A stretch of DNA of 27,158 bases from contig JBOGVU010000031.1 of the NCBI GenBank assembly GCA_050692915.1, positions 1-27,158 on the forward strand. Reading direction: 5' to 3'. Every line of letters starts with the position of its first letter. Position 1 is the stretch's first letter. The notes under the pieces were generated by a model. The model did not search any database, was not told where the DNA came from, and worked only from the letters and a program-made list of their open reading frames with translations. The position numbers and the translations under genes are program-made. This document shows positions 16,039 to 23,477 of the stretch, in pieces. The DNA is from CALAEC01 sp050692915 (GTDB taxonomy: Bacteria > Actinomycetota > UBA4738 > CALAEC01).

Positions 16039-16070
16039 GCGCGGGCGGGTCAGGGGGTGGGCGAGGACGG

Positions 16071-16808
16071 TCAGCGGGCGGGCCCTGCCTCGGCCCGCGG
16101 CAGCAGCAGACCCTCGACCTCCCGCACCTCCGCCGATACCCCGGGGAGCGCGGACAGCACCGACAGGGGGCCGCCCGGGATGTCCAGGGCCTCGGCGATC
16201 ACGTCGGATGGGCCGATCGCCTCGAGCTCGTACGGCGGTTCGATCCGAGTCCCGTCGACCACGTTGCCGCCGTCCGCCGGGCCGAGCCACGTCGAGGCCA
16301 CCACCCGGCGGCCGTTCACCGCGAGGGCCTCGGCGCCGGCGTCGCGAAGCTCCTGGACGATGTCGAGGAGCACCTCCCAGCCGACCCGGCCGCCGTCATC
16401 CTCCACGCGAACCAGGACGCCGGGGCCCTCCACCGCCACGGTACCGGTGAGGACCCGGAGGTCGGCCAGGGCCTTGCGGGCGTCCCGGATCGCCAGCTCG
16501 TCGCTCCGAGCGGAACCCTGGTACCGGGCCAGCTTCACCCGGAGCTCGGCGGTCTCCCGCGCCAGCTGGTCGGCCTCATCGTTGAGGTCCGCCAGGATCC
16601 TGGTCAGGTCCTCGGGTCGCTCCGCAGCCAGCCGGGACAGCGGGCGGTCCCCGCTCCCGGCGGCCTGCACGGCCACCAGGAACCCCACCGCCAGCGCCAC
16701 CACGGCGATGGCCGCACGGCTCTGGATACGCGGCGGCGGCCGCATCGTGGGGCGCCGCCCGCCGAGCCAGTGCTCGTCCCGCCCGCCGAGCTCGCCGAGG
16801 TCACTCAC
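16071..16808 (-). CDS. DUF881 membrane-anchored protein (second copy)
   Basis: A 245-residue protein with one membrane helix (about 33-52), a coiled-coil-like segment (65-110) and an extracytoplasmic DUF881 domain. The family segment GPGVLVRVEDDG is near 128-139, followed by LVQELRDAGAEALAVNGRRV-like sequence (LLDIVQELRDAGAEALAVNG at 146-165). DUF881 proteins correspond to YlxW/YlxX near division genes in Bacillus and to Rv1823/Rv1825 in mycobacteria; their role is not settled. The GTG start overlaps the sbp stop by 8 bases. The two DUF881 copies here flank sbp, as in mycobacteria. Confidence 0.9.
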   Translation of the reverse strand: MSDLGELGGRDEHWLGGRRPTMRPPPRIQSRAAIAVVALAVGFLVAVQAAGSGDRPLSRLAAERPEDLTRILADLNDEADQLARETAELRVKLARYQGSARSDELAIRDARKALADLRVLTGTVAVEGPGVLVRVEDDGGRVGWEVLLDIVQELRDAGAEALAVNGRRVVASTWLGPADGGNVVDGTRIEPPYELEAIGPSDVIAEALDIPGGPLSVLSALPGVSAEVREVEGLLLPRAEAGPAR

Positions 16809-17130
16809 GGAAGAAGTACCGCCGGATCGCCGCCAGGCTCTGGAACATCCGCACCCCGAACACGATGATCACGCCGACCGACAGGTCCGGCGCTCCCAGC
16901 CGATCGCCGAGCCACACCACGAACACCGCCAGCACCGAGTTCGCCAGGAACGCCACCAGGAGCTCGCCCTCGTGGTACCCGGCCTCGAGCCGGTCCCGGA
17001 TGCCCTCCAGGACGACGTCGAGCGCCGCCACCACCACGACCGGGAGGTACGTGGCCAGGCCGGCGGGGAGCTCGGGCCTGAAGATCAGGCCCACCAGGAT
17101 CCCGGCGACCAGCGCGGCCAGGGCGATCAC
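16801..17130 (-). CDS. sbp: Small basic membrane protein (DUF1290, Sbp)
   Basis: A 109-residue inner-membrane protein of the Sbp/DUF1290 family. It has three hydrophobic segments (about 2-16, 27-42 and 56-75), and GVRMFQSLAAIRRYFF near the C terminus is family-typical. The GTG start overlaps the upstream DUF881 stop by 4 bases (GTGA). It is nested between two DUF881 genes, matching Rv1823-Rv1824-Rv1825. Function unknown; the conserved company suggests a shared envelope or division-associated complex. Confidence 0.9.
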   Translation of the reverse strand: MIALAALVAGILVGLIFRPELPAGLATYLPVVVVAALDVVLEGIRDRLEAGYHEGELLVAFLANSVLAVFVVWLGDRLGAPDLSVGVIIVFGVRMFQSLAAIRRYFFRE

Positions 17131-17861
17131 CGCGCTCCCCCCTCCGCCGGTCGTGCCCACGAGAGTCCCGGCCCGGCCTCGAGGCCGGGAACCCGCAGGG
17201 CGTCCTCGGCGCGCACCGAGAACCCCAGCCCGTAGACCTCCGTCCACACCTCGAGCTGCTCGGCGATCTCCGAGTCGTCCAGCCCGGCCCGAAGCGCGTC
17301 CGGCTCCCCGATCGCCGTGATCCGGTAGGGCGAGGAGACCGGCCGGAAGTTGACCTGGACCCGCCCGCCGGCCTCGCGGATCGCGGTGGTGGCGGTGACC
17401 CGGTGCCCGTTGACCGCAACGGCCCGGCCTCCGGCCGCCCACAGAGCGTTCACCATCAGCTGGATGTCAACGTCCTGGATCCTGAGATCGAGCACCTCGC
17501 CCCGGGTGCGAGGGGCCTCGGCGCTGTCGCGCAGCTCGACCACCACCCCGGGCCCCTCCATCGGCGCCACACCGGCCGCGGGCCGGATCTGCTCCACGCG
17601 GGCCACGACCGCGCCCACCTCCTCGGACCCCGCGGCCTGGGCCGCCTGAGCCGAGGCCAGGCGCTCGGACAGCGCCGCCAGCTCGGAGGAGAGCTCCCGG
17701 GTGGCCGCCCGCCGCCGGGCGATCAGCTCGGTCAGGTCCTCGGCCTGCCTCGGGAGGCGCTCTTCACGGCCTCGCTCCTGGACCACCGCCGCGGTGACCA
17801 GGAGGCCGAGGACCAGGAGGATGGACGGGAGCACCAGGCCGGGCCGCTGCCCCCGGGCCAC
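17127..17861 (-). CDS. DUF881 membrane-anchored protein (first copy)
   Basis: A 244-residue paralogue of the 16071-16808 product. One N-terminal membrane helix (about 9-27) is followed by a coiled coil (35-90), then the DUF881 domain with GPGVVVELRDSAE (103-115), DIQLMVNALWAAGGRAVAVNG (about 131-151) and PYRITAIG (178-185). The GTG start lies 3 bases after the stop of the nucleotidyltransferase gene, so it is probably co-transcribed with it. Only about one third of positions look shared with the second copy, so the two are not recent duplicates. Confidence 0.91.
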   Translation of the reverse strand: MARGQRPGLVLPSILLVLGLLVTAAVVQERGREERLPRQAEDLTELIARRRAATRELSSELAALSERLASAQAAQAAGSEEVGAVVARVEQIRPAAGVAPMEGPGVVVELRDSAEAPRTRGEVLDLRIQDVDIQLMVNALWAAGGRAVAVNGHRVTATTAIREAGGRVQVNFRPVSSPYRITAIGEPDALRAGLDDSEIAEQLEVWTEVYGLGFSVRAEDALRVPGLEAGPGLSWARPAEGGAR

Positions 17862-17864
17862 CGG

Positions 17865-20366
17865 CTACCCCCGCAGCTCCTCGACCAGCGCGGCGAACTC
17901 CGCGGCCATCGACCGGGAGCCCTCGGGGTCGTCGGCCTCGGCCCACACCCGGACCACCGGCTCCTGCGGGTGCGGGATCACCAGCGCCCAGTCCCGTCCC
18001 CGGAATGCCTTCACCCCGTCGATCGTGACGGTCTTCTCGCCGTTGAGCCGCTCGACGAGCCGGCGCATCACGGTCCCCTTCGATTCCCAGGGCGTGGCCA
18101 CGTCCACCCGGACCACGTGGCTCGGCGGGAGCGCGTCGACCACATCCTCCAGCCGCTGCTCCGCTCGGGTCAGCAGCTCCAGGAGCTTCACCAGGCTCAT
18201 CACGGCGTCGTACGCGGGGAGGAACTCCGGGAACATGTAGCCACCGCCCTCCGCTCCCGCCAGGACCACCCCCGGCTCCAGGGCCGCCGCCGAGAGCGCC
18301 GATGCCGACACCTGCGTCCAGATCACCTCGCCACCCCGGTCTGCCAGGAGCTGCTCGACGACCCGCGAGGTCGTTACCGGCACCGCCACCCTGGGACGAT
18401 CGGCCTCTCGGCTCACCAGGTCGACGTAGGCCAGCAGGGCCCGCTCCACGGCCACGGGGCGGCCCTTGCCGTCCACCAGCCGGAGCCGCTCCCCCGTCGT
18501 GTCCAACATCGCGCCCAGGTCCGCACCGCTGGAGCGGGCCAGGGCCGAAACCTGCTCCAGCCGCTGCTCGGTCTCGTCCTGGGTCGGGTTGCTGCGGCCG
18601 TCGTCGAGGACAGCGTTCACCGAGAGCACGTCCGCACCGATCCGGCCCAGCACCACGGGAGCGGTCAGCACCGCCGCGCCCCACTCGTAGTCGACCACGA
18701 GCTTCGGCCGGGACCGGCGGATCGCCTCGGCGTCCACGACGTCGAGGAGGCCCCGCAGGTAGTACTCGCGGCCGCGCGGGGGGAAGGTCAGCTCCCCGAT
18801 CTCGTGGTGGAATGCCCTGCGGAGGTCGTCGCGGTAGTACGCTCGTTCCACCGCCCGCTGGGTCGAGGCGTCGATGTCGATCCCACGCTCGTCGAAGAAC
18901 TCAATCTCCACCGACTGGGGGTCGCCGGGAGCGGTCCGCACGGCCAGCCCACCGCGGGAGCGCTGGGCTCGGGCGTAGAACCGGGCCACCGGGACCGGGA
19001 CCAGCTCCAGGTCGTGGCAGTCCACGCCGGCCGCGTTCAGGCCGGCCACCATGGCCCGCTTGATGACCCGGGCGGTCCTGGTGGGGTCCCTGGCCGCGGT
19101 CACCACGGACTTCTTCGGGAGCGTTCCCCCGAAAGCCAGAGCCAGCCGCAGGGCCATCTCGGGCGTCACGTCGATGTTCACGAGCCCGGAGACCCCTCGC
19201 TCCCCGAACAGCCCCCGGGCGCCCCGGGTCTCCCACACGATCGACTGGGTGACCAGCGCCCCGGGCTCAACCGTCTTGAACGGGTAGACCTTCACCCCCG
19301 GGCTGAGCACCGCGCCCTCCCCCACGTAGCACTCGTCCGAGACCACCACGCCCTCCTCCAGGCGGGCGCCGTGCTTCACGTCCGCGTTCTTCCCGAGCAC
19401 GCACCCGCGGAGCGACGCCGAGGTCCCGATGTACGCGTTGTCGAGGACGACGGCGCGGTGGAGGAACGCGCCGGACTTGACCACCACGCCCTTCCCGAGC
19501 ACGGTGTGGTCCCTGATGGTGGCCCCACCCTCGACCCTCGAGTTGTCCCCCACGTACGCGGGTCCCTCGACCTTCGCCTCAGGATGCACCTCGGCGCCCT
19601 CCCCGACCCACACCCCGCGATCGAGCTCGAAGCCCGTCGGGGTGATGCTCACCTTGCGGTCGAGGATGTCCCGATGGACCTCCAGGTAGGCCTCGAGGTT
19701 CCCCACGTCGGCCCAGTACCCATCGGCCACGTAGCCGTACAGCGGGAGCCCCTTCTCCAGTAGCAGCGGGAACAGGTCTTTGGCGAAGTCGAACTCTTGG
19801 CCGCCCGGCACGTACCCGAGGACCTCCGGCTCCAGCACGTAGATGCCCGTGTTGATCGTGTCGCTGAACACCTCGCCCCACCCCGGCTTCTCCAGGAACC
19901 GCTCCACCCGGCCGTCCTCCCCGGTGATGACGATGCCGAACTCCAGGGGGTTCTCGGCGCGCTTCAGGACCACGGTCACCGCCGCACCCCGCTCCCGGTG
20001 GAACGCCGCGGCCGCGGTGAGGTCGAGATCGGTCACGTGGTCCCCGGACATCACCAGGAAGGTGTCGTCCAGGAGCTGCCCTGCGTTCTTCACGCTGCCG
20101 GCGGTGCCGAGCGGCTCGTTCTCGGTGGCGTAGGCCAGCGACAGCCCGAGGTCCGACCCGTCTCCGAAGTAGTGGCGAACCACGCTGGCCAGGAACTGCA
20201 CGGTGGCCACCACCTCGGTGAGCCCGTGCTCCCGGAGCAGGATCAGGACGTGCTCCATCATCGGCCGGCCGAGGATCGGAAGCATCGGCTTCGGCTGGTT
20301 GCTGGTCAGCGGACGGAGGCGCGTTCCCTGGCCCCCGGCCATGACGACGCCCTTCACGCGAGCCAT
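17865..20366 (-). CDS. Sugar-phosphate nucleotidyltransferase fused to a degenerate phosphomannomutase domain
   Basis: An 833-residue protein annotated in relatives as mannose-1-phosphate guanylyltransferase. Residues 5-240 are a nucleotidyltransferase (GGQGTRLRPLT at 11-21, K26, GDH at 108-110, EFGIV, EKP at 159-161). Residues 250-370 are a left-handed beta-helix of hexapeptide repeats. Residues 385-830 are a phosphohexomutase fold, but its active-site loop reads TAPGDP (478-483) where active enzymes have TASHNP, and the metal loop reads DTTGER (622-627) where DxDxDR is expected. The mutase half is therefore probably not catalytic. The ATG at 20366 has no ribosome site. A GTG at 20357 lies 7 bases after TATCAT and would give the canonical N terminus MKGVVMAGG, so it may be the true start. 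Confidence 0.9.
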   Translation of the reverse strand: MARVKGVVMAGGQGTRLRPLTSNQPKPMLPILGRPMMEHVLILLREHGLTEVVATVQFLASVVRHYFGDGSDLGLSLAYATENEPLGTAGSVKNAGQLLDDTFLVMSGDHVTDLDLTAAAAFHRERGAAVTVVLKRAENPLEFGIVITGEDGRVERFLEKPGWGEVFSDTINTGIYVLEPEVLGYVPGGQEFDFAKDLFPLLLEKGLPLYGYVADGYWADVGNLEAYLEVHRDILDRKVSITPTGFELDRGVWVGEGAEVHPEAKVEGPAYVGDNSRVEGGATIRDHTVLGKGVVVKSGAFLHRAVVLDNAYIGTSASLRGCVLGKNADVKHGARLEEGVVVSDECYVGEGAVLSPGVKVYPFKTVEPGALVTQSIVWETRGARGLFGERGVSGLVNIDVTPEMALRLALAFGGTLPKKSVVTAARDPTRTARVIKRAMVAGLNAAGVDCHDLELVPVPVARFYARAQRSRGGLAVRTAPGDPQSVEIEFFDERGIDIDASTQRAVERAYYRDDLRRAFHHEIGELTFPPRGREYYLRGLLDVVDAEAIRRSRPKLVVDYEWGAAVLTAPVVLGRIGADVLSVNAVLDDGRSNPTQDETEQRLEQVSALARSSGADLGAMLDTTGERLRLVDGKGRPVAVERALLAYVDLVSREADRPRVAVPVTTSRVVEQLLADRGGEVIWTQVSASALSAAALEPGVVLAGAEGGGYMFPEFLPAYDAVMSLVKLLELLTRAEQRLEDVVDALPPSHVVRVDVATPWESKGTVMRRLVERLNGEKTVTIDGVKAFRGRDWALVIPHPQEPVVRVWAEADDPEGSRSMAAEFAALVEELRG

Positions 20367-20370
20367 GATA
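20365..20370 (-). promoter_or_regulatory. Candidate -10 element overlapping the annotated ATG of the nucleotidyltransferase
   Basis: TATCAT on the minus strand overlaps the ATG at 20364-20366 and ends 7 bases before GTG 20357. This spacing would give a leaderless message starting at the GTG. Confidence 0.35.
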
Positions 20371-20396
20371 CCCGCGGGTGTGCGACCGGCCGACGA

Positions 20397-20966
20397 TCAG
20401 GCCCGGCGGGCCGCCAGCGCGTCGCGGAGATCGCGCCCGTACGCCACGGCCGCGGCGTAATACTCGAGCGAGCCGACGCCGAACCACAGCCACCCGAACA
20501 CGGCCACGAAGTCGTCGAACGGCAGTCCGGCGCTGGCCCACGCCACGGCGGGGGCGCCCCACATCAGCGTGAACGTGGCGTACTTGCCGATCGGACGGAC
20601 CTCGATCCGCGGCCCCCTCGAGAGCCACAGCCACACGGCGACCGCCAGGACCGCTGCGTCCCGGACCAGGACCACCAGAGCCGCCCACAGCGGGAACAGG
20701 CCCAGGACCACGAATGTGATCAGCGCCGCTCCCATAGCCAGCCGATCCGCCAGCGGATCGAGGAGCTTGCCCAGCTCGGTGACGTGGCCCGTCCGTCTGG
20801 CCACCACTCCGTCCACCCAGTCCGTGGAGACGACCGCGCCGAGGACCAGGAACCCCGCCAGCCTGGTGCGCTCCGAGGCGAGCAGGATGACGAAGGCCGG
20901 GATCAGCAGGATCCGGAACGCCGACAGGGCGTTCGGGACGGTGAGCACGCGTCGATCGTTCGTCAC
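20397..20966 (-). CDS. pgsA: CDP-alcohol phosphatidyltransferase (PgsA-like)
   Basis: A 189-residue membrane enzyme with the full CDP-alcohol phosphotransferase motif: D49, D52, G53, A56-R57, G66, D70 and D74. Several hydrophobic helices surround it. It transfers a phosphatidyl group from CDP-diacylglycerol to an alcohol; glycerol-3-phosphate is likely, but the motif alone does not fix the substrate. It corresponds in position to pgsA2 (Rv1822) of mycobacteria, which also precedes the DUF881/sbp genes. The GTG start has no ribosome site; TAGAAT lies 9 bases upstream. It ends 30 bases before the nucleotidyltransferase gene. Confidence 0.92.
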   Translation of the reverse strand: MTNDRRVLTVPNALSAFRILLIPAFVILLASERTRLAGFLVLGAVVSTDWVDGVVARRTGHVTELGKLLDPLADRLAMGAALITFVVLGLFPLWAALVVLVRDAAVLAVAVWLWLSRGPRIEVRPIGKYATFTLMWGAPAVAWASAGLPFDDFVAVFGWLWFGVGSLEYYAAAVAYGRDLRDALAARRA

Positions 20967-20975
20967 CCGCGAGCG

Positions 20976-20981
20976 ATTCTA
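20976..20981 (-). promoter_or_regulatory. Candidate -10 element for pgsA
   Basis: TAGAAT (5 of 6 consensus) on the minus strand, 9 bases before the pgsA GTG. No -35 box is seen. It may head the pgsA-to-sbp operon. Confidence 0.42.
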
Positions 20982-21004
20982 GGGCCGCTCGGAGCGCCGG
21001 CGCG

Positions 21005-21463
21005 CTATCCGGCCGGACGGTCGAGGCGTTGCGAGGTGGGGGCCCTGGACCGGCTCCCGGCATCGGGGGCGCTCGACCCCGTGACGATGGCCGGCTCGGG
21101 CCGGGGCTCGGACGCGTACCGGATCAGGAAGACGGCCACTCCCATCGCCAGCACCCCTCCGGCCAGCAGGATCAGGACCGCTCGATCCGGTGGCAGCCCC
21201 AGCATCGCCAGGAGCGCCGTCACGACCAGCCCCCACGCTCCCATGACCCCCCCGAGGGACAGGAGGAACACGGCGAGCTGTCGCCGCCCCACCCGGCCGG
21301 CGTCGACCGCGTCGAGCAGCGCGATCCCCATACACAGGACCACCAGTCCGACCAGCGCCGCCGGACCCCGGAACCCGGACAGGATCGTGGTCAGGGCTCC
21401 GCCTGCCGTGGCACCCAGCCCCGCGGTTCGGAGAGGCGTCGGCTCGTCGATCCGCAAGGCCAT
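21005..21463 (-). CDS. Small membrane protein, unknown function
   Basis: A 152-residue protein with about four hydrophobic segments (around 16-28, 34-50, 62-86 and 92-114) and a polar, proline- and serine-rich tail (116-152). No recognised domain. The ATG has no good ribosome site; GGAAGGGG lies 16 or more bases upstream, and a TTGACG (21495-21500) with a poor -10 is nearby. Codon use matches the neighbours. It lies between pgsA and the small secreted protein, in the least conserved part of the window. Confidence 0.7.
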   Translation of the reverse strand: MALRIDEPTPLRTAGLGATAGGALTTILSGFRGPAALVGLVVLCMGIALLDAVDAGRVGRRQLAVFLLSLGGVMGAWGLVVTALLAMLGLPPDRAVLILLAGGVLAMGVAVFLIRYASEPRPEPAIVTGSSAPDAGSRSRAPTSQRLDRPAG

Positions 21464-21547
21464 GACGGATCCACAAGTACCCCTTCCCGGACATCGTCAA
21501 ACAGGCCGCTCGAGGCGGTCCGGCCCGGGTCCGGCGATCGGAGAAGC

Positions 21548-21964
21548 TCAGTCCGCGATGCGGATCCGGACCCCCTTCGAGACCGCGGCACTGCACGTGT
21601 GGGAATGTCCGGCCACGATCGTCTGGAACCCCGGGAATCGCACGAACCACCGCTGGTCCTTGCGGACCCGGCGCTTGAACCAGTAGTTGCCCCCCGCATT
21701 CGTGGACGTCTCCTTGAGCACCCGCTCGCCCACGTTCTGGATCACCCGGACGAGCTGCACCGAGACTGCCGCGAAGCAGGTCGGATCGGTCGTCTTCACC
21801 CGGCCGACAACCACAACGAGGTCCCCACGATCGAGCCCACCCTTGGGAACCTTGGTCCGAGAGATGCTCGGGGTGAGGGCAACGTCGTGCGCGCTCACTG
21901 GTCCGGGGTACCCCGCCATCAGGAACGACCCGGCCACCAGCGCTACAGTGACTCGACGGGCCAT
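21548..21964 (-). CDS. Small secreted protein, unknown function
   Basis: A 138-residue precursor with a signal peptide (about 1-25, MARRVTVALVAG core, ending VSAHD). The mature part looks beta-rich (GDLVVVVGRVK, VSVQLVRVIQ, NYWFKRRVRKDQRWFVRF) and has two cysteines (around 63 and 123) that could form a disulfide. The layout resembles a single Ig-like or carboxypeptidase-regulatory-like beta domain, but I do not recognise the family. The ATG has an excellent ribosome site (GGAGGAG) and a promoter at 22008-22036. It is monocistronic, or precedes 21005-21463. Confidence 0.82.
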   Translation of the reverse strand: MARRVTVALVAGSFLMAGYPGPVSAHDVALTPSISRTKVPKGGLDRGDLVVVVGRVKTTDPTCFAAVSVQLVRVIQNVGERVLKETSTNAGGNYWFKRRVRKDQRWFVRFPGFQTIVAGHSHTCSAAVSKGVRIRIAD

Positions 21965-22007
21965 GACTCCTCCCTCCTGTCGACATCCGTTCCTCAGGGG
22001 GGCTTGT

Positions 22008-22036
22008 TTTGTAACAGGCGGCGCACTTGAGGTCAA
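22008..22036 (-). promoter_or_regulatory. Promoter of the small secreted protein
   Basis: Minus-strand TTGACC (22031-22036), a 17-base spacer and TACAAA (22008-22013). The start near 22001 gives a leader of roughly 37 bases with the ribosome site at its end. Confidence 0.6.
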
Positions 22037-22133
22037 GAGGGTAATCTGGTCGCCAGGAGGCCCATGAGCCACACGAGTAACCGTTTGATGCGGCTTGGGC
22101 GCCTTTGTCCAGGTATGCCAAAGCAGGTTCTCG

Positions 22134-22208
22134 TCGGGCCGGGCGGATTCGAACCGCCGACCTCTTGACCCCCAGTCAAGCGCGCTAACCAAGCTGCGCC
22201 ACGGCCCG
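22134..22208 (-). tRNA. tRNA-Pro (anticodon GGG)
   Basis: A full cloverleaf on the minus strand. Acceptor arms CGGGCCG (22202-22208) and CGGCCCG (22135-22141) pair perfectly, with discriminator A at 22134. The anticodon stem CTTGA/TCAAG encloses the loop CTGGGGG, giving anticodon GGG. The T arm has GGTTCGAATCC. CCA is not encoded. A TAACAT hexamer 16 bases upstream may be its -10 element. Confidence 0.95.
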
Positions 22209-22251
22209 GACGCTTCTAGCAGGCATGTTACTGGATGGAACCGACATTGCT

Positions 22252-22282
22252 GGGGGAGCCGGGGGAGGACGGGGGCTCCCCC
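22252..22282. repeat. GC-rich inverted repeat between tRNA-Pro and the integrase
   Basis: A 9-bp perfect stem (22252-22260 with 22274-22282) with a 13-base loop. No T-run follows on either strand, so it is at best a weak terminator. The rest of the 22209-22377 gap holds an AT-richer patch with ACATACATGT (22310-22319) and no gene. Confidence 0.5.
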
Positions 22283-22377
22283 ACGCCGTACGTGACCGGT
22301 CGGGAAACTTACATACATGTCACTACCCTGCGCTACGGTTTAGGTGGCGACGGAGGCGGCGGGCACTGCTCGACGCC

Positions 22378-23457
22378 ATGGGTACGACCGAAGGCAACAT
22401 CGGAGGGATCGAGAAGCACCGTCGCCGGTTCCGCGTTACCTGGCAGGTCGGCGGCGAACGCTTCCGACGCAGCTTCGAGAGCGCTGGCGAGGCGAAGGAG
22501 TTCCTCCTCGAGCTCAGCCGCGGTGCTCACGAGGACGCACCCGGCCGCAGGAAGGGCGTCCTGACGATAGCGGAGGTCGTCGACAACTGGTACCGGGGTC
22601 ATCGCCGCAACCTCTCCTCGGGGACCCGGCGCGACTACGAGGGCCGGATCCGCCGCGACGTCGGGAGGATCGGCGGCCTCCTGGCGGAGGACCTCGCCAG
22701 GAACCCGCGTGATCTCCGGGCCTTCTACGGCTCGCTGACGCCCACCAGCGCGCGCCGCCTGCACGCGATCCTCCGCCAGGCGTTCCAGGACGCCCTGGCG
22801 CACGGCGAGATCAGCCGGAACCCGTGCGACGTGGTGAAGGCGCGCCGCCCCCGCCCTTCCGAGCGGCCGATCCCCTCGCCCGAGGAGGTCGAGAAGATGA
22901 TCCTGGCCGCCGAGGAGGAGGACCCGCTGTGGGGCCTGTTCGTCAATGTGAGCGCGACCATCGGTACCCGACGCGGCGAGACGTGCGCGCTGCGATGGGA
23001 GGACGTCGACTTCGATGCCGGTCGCCTGCACGTCCGCAGGGCGGTGTGCAAGGGCATCCACGGTCCCACCGAGCTGAAGCCGCCGAAGACCGGCAGAGAG
23101 CGGAGCCTGTTCGTCGGCGAGCGCTTCTTCGACGAGATCCGGCCCTTCCGCCGCGGTGGAGGCTGGATCTTCTCGGATGGGCGACGCGGACCCGACGCTC
23201 CCTGGCACCCGGACTGGCCAGGGCATCGGTTCTCTCGCCTGACGAGACGCCTCGAACTCCCCTACACGCTCCACTCGCTCCGGCACTTCGTGGCCACCCA
23301 GCTCCTGGCCCGGGGGCTCCCCGTGACCCAGGTCGCCCGGTTCATGGGGCACAAGGATCCGTCGGTGACGCTCGACCTGTATGCGAATCACGTTGTCGAC
23401 GACGTCCAGCGCCTGATGGGCGAGACCGCGGCCTCCCTCTTCGGTAGGCACGGCTGA
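22378..23457 (+). CDS. Tyrosine recombinase/integrase
   Basis: A 359-residue phage-type integrase. Residues 8-50 are an Arm-type DNA-binding region (GGIEKHRRRFRVTWQVGG), 62-150 a core-binding SAM-like domain, and 165-345 the catalytic domain. All catalytic residues are present: R198 (IGTRRGE), K237 in the beta-hairpin, H299-x-x-R302 (HSLRH), H325 (GHKD) and the nucleophile Y335 (TLDLYANH). The enzyme looks intact. It uses CGC for arginine more often than its neighbours, a mild hint of transfer. It stands alone between tRNA-Pro and der, facing der, with no other phage or plasmid gene nearby. Confidence 0.92.
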   Translation: MGTTEGNIGGIEKHRRRFRVTWQVGGERFRRSFESAGEAKEFLLELSRGAHEDAPGRRKGVLTIAEVVDNWYRGHRRNLSSGTRRDYEGRIRRDVGRIGGLLAEDLARNPRDLRAFYGSLTPTSARRLHAILRQAFQDALAHGEISRNPCDVVKARRPRPSERPIPSPEEVEKMILAAEEEDPLWGLFVNVSATIGTRRGETCALRWEDVDFDAGRLHVRRAVCKGIHGPTELKPPKTGRERSLFVGERFFDEIRPFRRGGGWIFSDGRRGPDAPWHPDWPGHRFSRLTRRLELPYTLHSLRHFVATQLLARGLPVTQVARFMGHKDPSVTLDLYANHVVDDVQRLMGETAASLFGRHG

Positions 23458-23477
23458 CGCGACCGGTGCGCCGTGGG

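Noticed and set aside
17403..19763. A 786-codon open frame on the plus strand, antisense to the nucleotidyltransferase and DUF881 genes.
   Set aside because: It is antisense to well-supported genes. Its product is low-complexity (His/Arg/Gly/Pro rich) with no domain. Such frames are expected at this GC content.
22252..22282. Intrinsic terminator near the integrase.
   Set aside because: The stem is good, but no T-run follows on either strand, so only a hairpin is reported.
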